Source: Cycas panzhihuaensis (taxonomy: Eukaryota; Cycadophyta). Taken from it: DNA of 64,000 nt. Location of the stretch: NCBI GenBank assembly GCA_023213395.1, contig CM041465.1, positions 160,897,741 to 160,961,740 on the forward strand. The letters run 5' to 3'. The notes beneath the pieces were generated by a model. That model did not search any database and was not told the origin of the DNA. It was given only the letters and a program-made list of their open reading frames with translations. The translations under genes and the position numbers were made by a program. Shown here one piece after another: positions 11,850 through 22,043 of the stretch (its first letter is position 1; every line of letters starts with the position of its first letter).

Positions 11850-12830
11850 TCCAAACTCAACTTTCCATAACAATATATTAAATGAAGCACATGTAGTGCA
11901 TACCACAGGACATGAAGGATTTTATAAAACGTATTTGCGAGCCAAACAATCCCTTTTTTGGAAAGGAATGAAGAAGGATATAAAGAAATTTATAGTACAA
12001 TGCACAGTATGCCAAGTCAATAAATATGAACGTGTTGCTACTCCCAGTTTACTCCAGCCTCTTCCTATTCCTCAACAAAAATGGGAAAGTATTAGTATGG
12101 ATTTTATCATAGGTTTACCAAAATCAAAAGGGAAAGATGCTATCTATGTGGTTGTGGATCGTTTAACAAAGTTCTCTCATTTAATACCCATTCAATCTAA
12201 TTATAAAACTTAGCAATTAGCCAAAGTATTTATCAAAGAAATTCACAAGTTACATGGCTTTCTGCAGACTATAATTAGCGATAGAGATCCTAAATTCTTA
12301 AGTCATTTTAGGCAATAAATGTTTTGGTAAGTAGGTACAAAACTAGATATGAGTACCAATTATCATCCATAAATAGATGGACAAACTAAATTAGTTAACA
12401 AATGTTGAGAGAATTATTTACAAAATTATGTAACAGATAAACAACATTTGTAGTTTAAATGGTTACATTTAGCTAAAGCATGGTATAAATCTTCTTACCA
12501 TTCCTCTATTAAAATGACCCCTTATCAAGCATTATATGGGTACCAACCAACTCAATTAAAAGATTGGTTAAACAAGGATAATAGGGTTCCAATAGTTAAT
12601 GACTATCTTTAGGAATCACAAAATATAATTCAAATATTAAAGTGACATTTAAAAGAAGTAAGAAATCGTATGAAACAACAAGCTGATAAAAATCATACAG
12701 AAAGAATATTCTAAGTTAGAGATTGGGTCTATGTAAGGTTACAACCATACAAGCAAGCATCATTAAAAAAATCTTAAAAACATAAATTGAGTCCTCGATT
12801 TTATGGTCCTTTTAGGGTTCAATAAAAATT
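11850..12830 (+). pseudogene. E1 integrase
   Basis: Zinc finger H-x3-H (HTTGHEGF) with CTVCQ is intact in the open 105 codons 11896-12213. The core has SMDFIIGLP (Asp) and IISDRDPKF (Asp). The third catalytic residue is altered: IDGQTKLVNKC, where relatives have QTE, so Glu has become Lys. The C-terminal GPY/F-like motif is LSPRFYGPFRVQ near 12788-12823. This motif before a chromodomain is typical of chromoviruses. Confidence 0.9.
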
Positions 12831-12949
12831 TGTACAGTGACTTATGCTTTAGAACTTTCTACTTCAAAATTACATAATGTATTTCATGTGTCGTGTTTTA
12901 AAAAGAAAATTAGAGATCATGTATAGGTACAAATAGACTTCCCTCTCTT

Positions 12950-13146
12950 AGATGAAGAAGGCAAATTAATCTTATTACCAGAAGCTATCCTTGAAGTTTG
13001 AGAACGTCGGCTATGGTTAAAGTCTATCAAGAATATTTAATCAAATGGAAGCAATTGCCTATCGAAGATGCTTCCTTGGAATCCTCTGATTTTATCAAGC
13101 TTCATCCCAATTTGAGAAATAAGAGTTTCTTGGGTGAAACATCTTA
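12950..13146 (+). pseudogene. E1 chromodomain remnant
   Basis: After a frameshift the sequence VYQEYLIKWKQLPIEDASLE (about 13018-13080) matches the chromodomain core YLVKWKGLP..DATWE. Chromodomains on chromoviral integrases bind modified histone H3 and steer integration to heterochromatin. The conserved Trp near the end of the core reads Leu here. Frameshifts and stops at 12994-13040 disrupt it. Confidence 0.75.
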
Positions 13147-13157
13147 AGAGGGAGGAA
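13145..13157 (+). other. E1 polypurine tract
   Basis: aagagggaggaat lies directly before the 3' LTR at 13159, where plus-strand priming is expected. Confidence 0.8.
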
Positions 13158-13158
13158 T

Positions 13159-13408
13159 TGTTATAAGCCTCTTTAAAAAGTTAATTAACTATATTATTGC
13201 CAAATGTGTATTATTAAAAGGATGCAACCTTTAAGCGAAAGGGTCTATTATACATATAAATACAACTTCCAATGTATTGTAAACCATCACTTATTCTTTT
13301 CAATATATATTGGTTAATTAACTATTTATCTATTTTTAAGCCTTCGTGTTCTCTCATTGCCTTATGAAATTTAAGAATTGCATTCAGGTACGAACAAGAT
13401 TTGTAACA
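13159..13408 (+). repeat. E1 3' LTR
   Basis: 250 bp, starts tgttataagc and ends tgtaaca. Followed by cccgc, the right half of the TSD. Confidence 0.95.
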
Positions 13409-14474
13409 CCCGCCTCTACTCCTATGGCTCCTGATGGCCCTCCCTCTACCCCAATGGTCCCTGATGGACCCGCCTCTCCACCTGCCACTCTTGATGGACT
13501 AGCCCCATCACCTCTGTCACCTCCATCATCATCATCTCCCTCACCAGGGGCACCTGTTACTCCTCCTGCCTTATCATAACTATCCTACCTCACCCCTCTA
13601 TATGGATCTGATATGTAGTCTGCCATGGTGAGGAGGTCTAGTCATGGGCCTCCACCAAGCACTTGATATGTCCCTAGTCCTTAGTTCCCCTGAACTGAGT
13701 CTAGCACCTATGGACCATAAGAGCCCATGATGAAATTAGGTGGGACCCTCTTAGTGGTGCTACTACTCCAAAGTGATCAAAGAACCAACATTGTAGCAAC
13801 ATGTTGTAGGATAGTCCTCCTCTCCCAGCTACCCTGATAGTGTCTAACTAGGCAACCAGGTTTGCCACTATCAACGTAGCCCAGTCCAATCTCTCCTCAA
13901 CCTTACATCTCCTCACCACATCCATCCATCTGCTAAGTATGTCCCTATAATTTTGTTTCTGGGATATCCATAATAGAATACACAGTGTAATCAATTTCCT
14001 CATATGATGAATTCTAGACATAATCATACTCTACACTAGTATGCCTCTCCTCTCCCACCAGTCCTAACCTGTGAAATAGGTCACTGCCTCCTTGTGTGCA
14101 ATATCATTACTAGGCAGTGCACCTAGTGATGTTGGTGCTCCTATCACTGGTACTCCCAGGATCCTCCTAACATCTCCTAGTGTGATTGTGACATCTCCCA
14201 CTTGGGAGAGATGGAACATGTACCTTTGTCAATCCTAGTGTGATTGTGACATCTCCCACTTGGGGGAGACAGAATATGTACCTCTGTCAATCCTAGTATG
14301 AGACAATATCCACTAAGAGGCACTGTTCTGACACATACTGTGGTGTTTGAATGGCCTTCAAGAGGCCACACCTCCCTATCACTCGCTGATCTCAATGAGT
14401 CATCATCTCAATGAAACTGAGCATGGCCACTCTTATATTCTTGTGGTTGTCCATCGCAATAATTGCCTATAAAA
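13409..14474 (-). pseudogene. Antisense plant-mobile-domain (PMD) gene of A, 5' part
   Basis: On the minus strand this reads as a PMD protein. From a candidate ATG at 14454 it gives MDNHKNIRVAMLSFIEMM, RCGLLKAIQTPQY, CLLVDIV, then QVGDVTITLGDVRRILGV and ALPSNDIAHKEAVTYFTG. This matches the PMD pattern seen in MAIN/MAIL1 proteins and in plant transposable elements: a FHLP.GE.T.TL.DV..LLG core followed by a basic RRG motif. The ATG may not be the true start, since the BD copy has GTG there and an acceptor-like tag lies just upstream. A 58 bp duplication (14176-14291) shifts the frame. E1 interrupts the gene at 13409. Confidence 0.72.
14176..14291. repeat. 58 bp tandem duplication inside the antisense gene
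   Basis: Two copies of a 58 bp unit starting cctagtgtgattgtgacat (14176-14233 and 14234-14291), differing at a few positions. The unit is not a multiple of three, so it breaks the antisense frame. The BD and C copies lack it. Confidence 0.85.
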
Positions 14475-14611
14475 CACCTAAAAAAAAGTCAAAATCTAAC
14501 CAAATCTATTCGCCTGCCCTTAGGACTACCTCTCACTCCCCTCGAATTGAGATCTGGTTGTCCTTCAGGCCATCTTTCATATTTTCAATTAGTCTAGCTT
14601 CATACCTTGCT

Positions 14612-14635
14612 AAACTTCATGGTACCACATAGTTT
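14612..14635. promoter_or_regulatory. 24 bp palindrome upstream of the antisense gene (A copy)
   Basis: aaactt and agttt arms around tggtacca. It matches the LTR palindrome at 16533-16556 at 20 of 24 positions. It lies about 160 bp upstream of the antisense ATG. Candidate control site for antisense transcription. Confidence 0.55.
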
Positions 14636-14682
14636 AGCATGGGGCTCGCTAAGATTTCATCCAAATCTCAATGGCCCCGTAA

Positions 14683-14708
14683 CAAAGATTGTGGCACCAT
14701 GATCTTTG
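14683..14708. promoter_or_regulatory. Second palindrome upstream of the antisense gene (A copy)
   Basis: Arms caaagat (14683-14689) and atctttg (14702-14708). The BD copy keeps it with 10 bp perfect arms (36175-36184, 36189-36198). Confidence 0.5.
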
Positions 14709-14739
14709 TCGTGGTGCTAATGTCACCCCCAAATAATAG

Positions 14740-15679
14740 GGGGTTTCTTACCCAAAAAATAAAATATTTTTGTCTGGGTAAACCACACTCTGGCCCACTA
14801 GGACCAAGGTTACCTAATGCCCTAGTTCACCCTCTCACTGGGTCCAATTCAGACTCTAGGATATTATTATTCACCTATAAGGGGCATGAAACTACACCGA
14901 AAATTATTAAAAGCCAATGAAATTCAAATGATGAAATAGGTTTAGGTATGAGTGATCCACTCACTTGATCTAGTCTTGCTACTGCCATCTCATCTCCCTC
15001 ATCTCGCTGACTATTTTTACATCCCGATCTAACGGTCAGATCTCTCCCTATGTGCCTTTGAAGTTTGATGGCACTCCACTACGTAAGGGGAAGGGCTCTA
15101 ATTTGTTCATGAGCCTGTGAAAATGAATTCTATTTTTGCTTAATTTCCTTTATATAGGTAAGGGCCTCGATGGGTACTTCTCCTGTTTCTCTCATTGTGA
15201 CAGCTCTTGAGACCGTCTCCTTTCCATGGTCATCTTTGCCTTCTGGGTCCATCTCCAATTTTGCCCCCGTGGCCTTCTTTTTCTTCAGACCTGCTAGATG
15301 CATTTATGGCATCCTCTCCTTGGCCTTGCAAGGCCCCTTCTACCTTATTTTACATGTTGCCTCTATATATACTTGAATTTATACTCATTTGACTCATTTT
15401 GCCATCCTAGATCATTTTCGCTGCCTATTCGCACCTCTAGGGCTTCCAAAGGAAGCGTCCCCCCTGTTTAGGACTACATTTTACTTCCTTAAGCGACCTT
15501 TGGCACCCCAGAGGGTCCTTTTCACCATTTTGCTTTCTCGTGCTTGGGTCGTCCTACCCTTTGCGGCCTTTATTGATAGCGAATCGAGTCCTTTATGATG
15601 GTTTCACATCGTTGAGTCCTCTTCACTCACTGATCCTATCAATATTTTTCTCTCTACTGAGACCTCCATCCCTTTTGTC
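14740..15679 (+). other. A spacer between antisense gene and second RNase H
   Basis: CT-rich sequence that aligns by eye with BD 36220-37198. It has several 60-95 codon open stretches in all frames but no recognisable domain. It may hold the antisense promoter and the start region of the second RNase H reading frame. Confidence 0.5.
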
Positions 15680-15990
15680 ATGGCGTTACTCATTTTCACC
15701 AATGGCAGAAGTCGTGGAAACCATAGCCTTCTCACCATCGCATGAATTATCCATGACCCTTTTGGATATGACTTTATACATTCTAGGATCTTTCTCCCCA
15801 AGGCCATCGATAACGAAGCTGAGTATATAACTGTTATTGAGGCCCTTAACGATGTACTCCACTTCCACCACGGACCCATCATTCTCCTTTGTGACTCTTA
15901 GGTTGTAGTATCTCATCTCACCTAGGTCTACCAGGTGTGGTGCCCACACTTGAGAGCCCTTGCCCCAACTCCTAGATCCCTATTGGCTTG
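15680..15990 (+). pseudogene. A second RNase H (archaeal-type, aRNH), N-terminal part
   Basis: From ATG 15680 the frame reads MALLIFTNGRSRGN, then FIHSRIFLPKAIDNEAEYI, IEALNDVLHFHH and ILLCDS, the pattern of the second RNase H in Tat elements (DG.S.GNPG, NNEAEYEAL, DSQLV). The Glu and the last Asp are present; the first Asp reads Asn. The frame is cut at 15990 by BD and resumes at 41036 in the right phase. It lies downstream of integrase and of the antisense gene, not between RH and INT. Confidence 0.75.
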
Positions 15991-16532
15991 TGTTTCCTAG
16001 CTACCAGGAATGGGTATGGGCGAATCAACTCAAATAAGCATAGGTATGCTTTCTCTCTTATCTCGATCACTTCAGAGATGTGGATTAGAATATTATTTGG
16101 GTTGCATGGTTTAATTAGCTTATTTTACGATTGGTTATGCATCTCACTTGAGCACCTTGTATGTCTCTAGCCTATGATGACCCTTCATGGGACATACTCC
16201 TCATTGAGTCATGTACCCCTATGGCACTTCACAACTCTTCACGTTACCTCTATGTCACCTCAAGCCTCTGCTATCTAGTATGATCCGCTCATACCTCATT
16301 TAGCTACAACAACTCCTAGTTTCCCTAGGAGTAGTAGGTGCTTTCACCTATTTCTAGCATTCCTGGGACTCTTTCCTCGTGATATCCTACCTAGTCTAGT
16401 CGACTCATCCCTTTAGACTGTCCCTAGCCATGTGGATAGGAGGGCCAACCACTCTTAGGACTAGGATATCCCTATTTTGGGCTCCTAAGACCCTTACTTT
16501 GCCATTGCTGCACCCTAGTTTTGTACCGCTAT

Positions 16533-16600
16533 AAACTTAGTGGTACCACGAAGTTTGTTGTGGTACCGTGAAGTTTGCCACAGTACCACGAAGTTTACCA
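16533..16600. promoter_or_regulatory. Palindrome array in BD 5' LTR
   Basis: The 24 bp palindrome 16533-16556 (arms aaactt/aagttt around tggtacca) is followed by a 20 bp repeat of the right half: agtggtaccacgaagtttgt at 16539, related units at 16559 and 16579. It lies about 130-200 bp upstream of the TATA box. Confidence 0.6.
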
Positions 16601-16700
16601 CAGTATGATTATTGCTCATTATTTTTTAAATCCACCATGGTAATTCTCACATTTTTTGTGAAACTGCCACATGGATAAGTCGCCAAATTAGCCCTGACTG

Positions 16701-16738
16701 AACCCTAATCGCTCAATTAGGGTTGGGATAGGTATATA
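16701..16738 (+). promoter_or_regulatory. Inverted telobox pair and TATA box, BD 5' LTR
   Basis: aaccctaat (16701-16709) and attagggtt (16716-16724) form an inverted pair with a 6 bp gap, ending 8 bp before tatata (16733-16738). The 3' LTR has the same arrangement at 38737-38775 with 10 bp arms. Confidence 0.6.
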
Positions 16739-18998
16739 TCCTAAAAACTTACTCATTTTCCTTCTCCTTAGCTCTCCAACAACATTTCTTCTACTACTAT
16801 TCTATGCTCTCTTCCTTTCTTCTCATAGGTACGCCTGCAATGCTGGAGTTTCTACCACTCTAACCTGGGATCTGCTTGTAACAACTCTAGTATGTGGTTG
16901 AGGACTCCTCATCTAGCATCTTCAAGTGAGATCTTCATGCTCACCCCTCAGCTCTCATCAAGCAAGTTCCTCCTGCAACACCACCTTATGAGGCAGCTTG
17001 TGAACCCTACAAAATATACCTTCTTCCATTGTTTATAAGGGTAGATCCAGCCCTAATACATCCCAGTAGGTACCTCTTACTCTTGTTTCATATTTTAGCA
17101 TAAATTTATTACATTAAAGCTTATCTATTAGTATACCATTCTCTATTTTTATGTTTTCTGCTATGAAAAGAGAGTGTTTTCCCATTTTTTTGCTTTGCTA
17201 CCTCAAGATCTCTCCCATTCTCCGTTGGTTTCTCCCAAGGAAGCTACAAGAGAGGGTCCATAAGGATTGGGTAAAGGAAGCTAAGGTGGGATCTATCCCA
17301 TTAGGCCTACTCCTAAAGGGCAAACCCCTTCCCATACTTCCTCTCTTGTGTTCATGCTTCTCTTGGGCAAACTAAGAGTTTGTGGGACCAAGCCTATGCT
17401 AGATATCAGCCCCTACTACAATAGTTCTAGGTCTACATACTCTCTTTTTGGGCACCTCTTAAGCCTTAAACATCATTCAACATCCATCCAGACCCTTAGC
17501 AAGGTTAGTGTGGTGATTTACTACCCATAGTGTCTTCGCTACGCAGGCAACTCTTCCACACCGCATAATATTCACTCATGTTCTTGCTTGCTACCTATAA
17601 GCTACTATAAAACCATTGTACTTTACATCTTGAGGCTGCGTGGAGGTCCACTTATGGGAGGGTTGGCCATCTTGAGGCTAACCTCTTTTTCTTGCTTAAC
17701 ATGCATTGTTTTTCTTCTTTAAGAGAGTGTAGAGTTAGGTTGAGTAGTAGATTAACTAACTTAAGCCATAAAACTTCAGCATTTATTTTATATCATTACA
17801 CATATATTAGCTTACATCTTGGTAGGCCTTTTTCGAAAGGGAAAAACCTTTGTGCTTGTAGGTTTGGTGATGATACGCATGGAGGAAAGGAATGCTTCAA
17901 TCTGGGTAAGTCTTGCCCCTTTGTTTTTCATTTCTTTTCTTTCTTTTCTCGCATAGTAGCCATTCTCTTTTGCCTCTTCCTTTTGCTTACTTTTTACATG
18001 GGGAAGGTAAGGAAGCCCCCATCGACTTTAGCAACATCCTCTATCACAATGGTCACATGATGAGTAAAGACTAGAGGTCATACGCAGAGCATCAACGGAG
18101 TGCCTCCTTCAACGGAGCTATTTTTTGGGTACGTACCTCCTCTTTCGACATGCCCCTTCCCCCTTTATTGTTGTTGGAGTGTATGTCCTTGCAATATTAA
18201 GATACATAAAGAAAAAGGGAAAGAAACTAATTTTCGTGCCTATGCATGTTGCATAGCTGACTTTATAGGAAAGAACATGCCATAACAATTATGCTCTTTC
18301 CCCCCTTTTATCTCAACATAAACACCCTTTTAGACTTGCATCATTTTAGAGTCCATGCTTAGACTTGCATGATGCATTTTGGTTATCTTTTTACTTCATA
18401 AAAAGAAAAAGAAAGAGAGGGAGTGCATTATGCGTTTGTTTTTTTTCCTTTGTGACAACATGCAACACTCTGTTACCACACACTCTACACATCTAATCAT
18501 TTACGGCCTTATTCACCATTGTTGAGGCTTGAACCCCCTTCCTCTTGCTTTCATAGTAACTAGATCTTCACTCTCTACCTCTTATTCTTTCATAGACTTA
18601 CCTTGAGTCAGCCAACCTAGGGAACTTCAGTTGTGCTTATCTTGCACCTATTCCCCTCTCATATGCGGTCATTGTGCTTGCATTTCATCCTTCTTCTATA
18701 GGGAACCCCTCTTTTCGTGGGTCTTCCTCCTCCTTCTGGCCATCTGAGGGTAGGAGGACCTTGCCTCTTGGGGTTTACTTGAGGTACCCCTATGCATATC
18801 TTGCCCTCAAAACCAAAAGAGAAAGCTACTCTAGGGAAGTTAGGCACCATTTGTAGGTCTTGAACTCGTGCTCCGGTATACAAATGCCTTGTGTTGTGTT
18901 CTCTTCCACTTGTAGGATCCTATTCACATTTCGATATTAGTTGTTGATAACCTTAACCCCTACTAAGTGTAGTGACCATCCTGCAGATACGATTCCAC

Positions 18999-19016
18999 TG
19001 GCGACTATACTGGGGA
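18999..19016 (+). other. BD primer-binding site, tRNA-Arg
   Basis: tggcgactatactgggga, one base after the LTR. It fits the 3' end of plant tRNA-Arg(ACG), whose complement is TGGCGACTCCGCTGGGGA as I recall it, with two mismatches. tRNA-Arg priming is known for Ogre-type Tat elements. Confidence 0.75.
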
Positions 19017-19167
19017 CCTACCAGTAAGGCAACTAGTCTTTCTCTCTTCCTGTTGGTGCTACCACCTCTTACTAGCTTTCTCCCTTTGTCCTTTTTGTTG
19101 GGCAGCCTCCAACACATACCTTACATTTGACCCTTCATCTTTCTTCTAATACATTGGTGAGTCTTGT

Positions 19168-20890
19168 ATGCGATGCTTCTCACGTCGCCTACGAGGTCTT
19201 CCCCTACTATTAGAAGATCCTTCGTATCATTCCCTTTCGTCATCGAATTCTGATTTGACCATGGAAGATTACTCTTCTGATTGGACATACCACGCCTATG
19301 CCACTAGCACCCATGAGTTTCCTACCTCTTTCTTGGGGTCCACCCAAGAGGGTGACGACCCTATCTATTATCCGGGTACTCAACAACATCCACATGATGT
19401 CCATCCCTCCACTCACGAAGTGGAGATTCTGTCTTCTCTTGAGTTCTATCACCCAAGTGGTGATTCTTATGAGGAGCATCCTGCGGGATTCGCTTCATTA
19501 GAGGTTCCATCTACCTCTTACGATCTAGTGGATACCCCTCCCACTGATGTGGTTAAAGCTCTCAATACGTGCTTCTATGCTGCTTGCCTTCAACCATGTC
19601 CCAAATGGTTTGAAGACGTCCTATATGGTAAAGCACCTTCTTCATCCACATCTACCCCACCTACAATAAGTAACCCATTTGTCTCATTGCATCCATCTCA
19701 TCTGACTCTCACATCTACATTGGGGATGTTCGTTGTATCCTTTACTTCCCTTTGTGGTTCCAACTCTTCTGGAACCACTTGAGGTATGCCTTTCTCCTAG
19801 CTTGGGATTAGCATACCTCTCCCTAGCTAAACAAATATGCCACCACCAAATGTGGCGCACACATTTTCTATTAGACTTAGGGGTCTTATTTATGCCTCTA
19901 CCTCTAGTCATATGGGACCCATCTTCACATGCTCTCAAACCTAGTCTAGTGGGTCTTCCCTTTACGTACCTCTAGGCTATACATCTTAGTCATAGGGTTA
20001 TGGTAAAGGGAACCACCTTCCTATTTATGGAGTGGACCCTTTACACCCATATGGGGTCACGCCACCCACGGGCGACCTATATAGGCAGAATCTGGTCCCT
20101 TACCCCTCATTTCCACCATCTTATGTAGCACCTTACACTGCGCCTTTACAAGGGGGCCCAACTCCTTTTCAAGGTGCCTTCCCTCAAGTCCCCTTTCAAC
20201 AAGGGGTGTTTCCTCAAAGAGGGATGGGTCCTCTACCTCCATCTGCTCCTTGTTCATTACCTTCCTCATCTTTTTCTGATCATATAATCTAAGTAAGGGC
20301 ACATCCCTTTATGGATTATAGATTGACACCCTTGTCCACTTAGGTGATAAGGACTAACTTACTACCTCATCCCCCTGAAGTTCCCAAATTCTATGGGACT
20401 TCATCACAGGATCTAGTAAAGCATGTTCGTAATTTCTCTATGACATGCATAGACTACTGGGCCTATGATCCTATCCTAATGAAACTGTTTCAGTGATCTC
20501 TTCAAGGCAATGCCCTCAAGTGGTTTTATCACCTACTCACTCACTCCATCTACTCGTTCCAACAACTTGTGGATGAGTTTGTCAACTACTTTGACATTGC
20601 TCGTCCATTTAAAAGTGGAATGAAATCTCTCCTCTCACTTAAACAAGGTCACGATGAGATGAATCATGATTTTGTGTGATGATCCCATGACATCCTCCAT
20701 TCCACTAAGGCTACTTTGCCTGAGGAATTGAAGAGGGACATCTTTATCAATGCACTTCGCCCAGAAGTTTATGTGGAAGTCCTTAAGATGGGGGCAACCA
20801 CATGTGAATCTGCCATAATGAAGTGCTTGGCACTTGAGGCTATTGAGATCCAGGCTAGACTCAAGAAGCCCATAAAGTCCTCATAGTGAC
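19168..20890 (+). pseudogene. gag: BD gag
   Basis: An open frame of 204 codons from ATG 19168 encodes an acidic, Ser/His-rich N-terminal part (STQEGDDPIYYPG, WFEDVLYGKAPSSS). It is followed by a Pro/Gln-rich section (20032-20292) and the conserved gag core at 20300-20890 (PPEVPKFYGTSSQDLVKHVR, ALKWFYHLLTHS, SLKQGHDEMNHDF). C has the same order inverted (30147 down to about 28440). The N-terminal part has no outside relative that I recognise. Frameshifts near 19782 and stops near 20493 and 20680 break it. Confidence 0.75.
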
Positions 20891-21815
20891 ATGAGGTGCC
20901 CCTACCAACTAAAGAGACCAAACCTCAACAATCTACTGGGTCTTCTTCCCACTCAACCGAGAAGACCCTAAACCCCCTTACCTCTGCCATACGTTCATTC
21001 AAACGTATGATGAAAGAACTTAAGCTTCAATCTCCTTCATCACCTACATCCAACAAACCTATTCAATAAGCTTCCCAAGCCATTCCTCCCAAGGGTGGCA
21101 GCACCCAGTCCTCTCAAGCAAGGAAATCTGATTCCTCCCTTGAGAAGAAGTGGTGCTCTATTCATGGAGAATGCTTCCATGATGATTCACATTGCTGAGT
21201 TCAACATCCTAAGGATACCCTGCAATATGACTCCTCTCCCAAATGGGCCTTAAGGCCTAATTTAGACCAACTGGTCCATAGAGATCCCTTCCCCAAACAT
21301 GGGGAATGTGATCATAACCCTTAGCAAAAGAATAACCATAACTAAGAAAGGGCTCCTAATCCTTACTCTGCTGAAGCCAAAGGGAAGGGTGCCAAGAATT
21401 AATCCTCTTCCTTGGGTTCTCTTAGTCGATGCACTCTATTACCTTCGCAATCTCAGAGCAAGGGAAAGAAGGTTATTCAATTGCATGAGACCACCCCATT
21501 GTATGCCTTGACCCAATCTCAAGTGATCAAAGAGGTGAATGGTGCCTCTTTGTCCACATCTCATCTTGTCCCTCTTCTGGAAACTTCTCTTTCGGAAGCC
21601 CCTGCACTTCCCAAGACTGTTCCTATGTGCCCTAGCCATTACGGTTTTTGAAGGGTGCTTCCCCAACCTACTATGAAGGGGAAGCCCTTCTCTATCGTTG
21701 ACGAACTCCACACCGTCACTGCAGGGATGTCCTTGATGGATGTCTTGAGAAGCTTCCCTAAGCAACGCGCTCTTCTTCTTGAAGCTCTTAGCTAGCAGGA
21801 TGCTTCTATCCATGT
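20891..21815 (+). pseudogene. BD gag tail, zinc knuckle and start of protease region
   Basis: It contains KKWCSIHGECFHDDSHC at about 21148-21200, the CHHC-type knuckle, then PKWALRPNLDQLVHRDPFPK and a Ser-rich linker. The protease region begins near 21600 with the FSIVDELHT-like segment shared with A (about 1110) and C (about 27640). Homology to A stops at about 21815, equivalent to A position 1240, where copy C begins in opposite orientation. Confidence 0.65.
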
Positions 21816-22043
21816 GGTAGGTGGATGCAGTATGTCGATGCAAGGCGAGAGAGAGGATGGACTGGGCCACTCTTATAGCGGCGAACCTCATCGCACAGCT
21901 AGATGCTATTCGGGTAGTAGGCAAGGGAGGTCTATCATACAATACATTATTACAAGTACTCGAGGAGGAGGAGGTACCTATAGTTGGTTGAGTACCCAAG
22001 ACAGAGGCGATCGCCTAAGTGGAGGAGCCGGCAGCTGCACCAG
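21816..22043 (+). pseudogene. Antisense PMD gene of C, upstream exon (partial)
   Basis: On the plus strand, antisense to C's pol: MDWATLIAANLIAQLDAIRV, VGKGGLSYNTLLQ, then LEEEEVPIVG and VEEPAAAPG. The BD copy reads LDWASLIAANLV and VVGKGGLSYNTLLQ. C lacks the roughly 0.6 kb that BD has between LSYNTLLQ and the acidic run, so it is internally deleted. Confidence 0.7.

Larger units (their letters stand above)
6967..13408 (+). mobile_element. E1: chromovirus-type Ty3/gypsy retrotransposon nested in element A
   Basis: Complete 6442 bp element with 250 bp LTRs (6967-7216 and 13159-13408), initiator tRNA-Met PBS, gag, protease, RT, RH, INT with a GPY/F-like motif, and a chromodomain remnant, then a purine-rich tract. 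The flanks cctgt (6962-6966) and cccgc (13409-13413) are a 5 bp TSD changed by one transition on each side; the sister copy keeps the empty site cctgc (35007-35011). The short LTRs recall Reina-type chromoviruses, but clade is not proven. By eye the LTRs differ at about 17 of 250 positions, 14 of them transitions. Coding parts carry many stops. Confidence 0.95.
15991..18997 (+). repeat. BD 5' LTR (3007 bp)
   Basis: Starts tgtttcctag and ends gattcca, one base before the PBS. It contains the 24 bp palindrome and its 20 bp tandem repeats (16533-16600), an inverted telobox pair (16701-16724) and a TATA box tatata at 16733. Small open frames in it are not conserved as protein and are not genes. 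Confidence 0.88.

Noticed and set aside
10124-12213. Frequent TAA/TAG at Gln positions could mean a ciliate-like genetic code.
   Set aside because: TGA and TAG also replace Trp and Arg, frameshifts are common, and the elements, PBS and PMD gene are of plant type. Deamination explains the pattern.
17151-18285. Repeated ORFs in the LTRs (17151, 17692 and 39176, 39726) as genes.
   Set aside because: They match between the two BD LTRs because LTRs are duplicates. They are not kept as frames in the A, C or solo LTRs.
15991-21815. A-LTR-B as a tandem array sharing one LTR.
   Set aside because: The gcttg/acttg flanks and the continuing aRNH frame at 41036 show a nested insertion with LTRs at 15991 and 38041.
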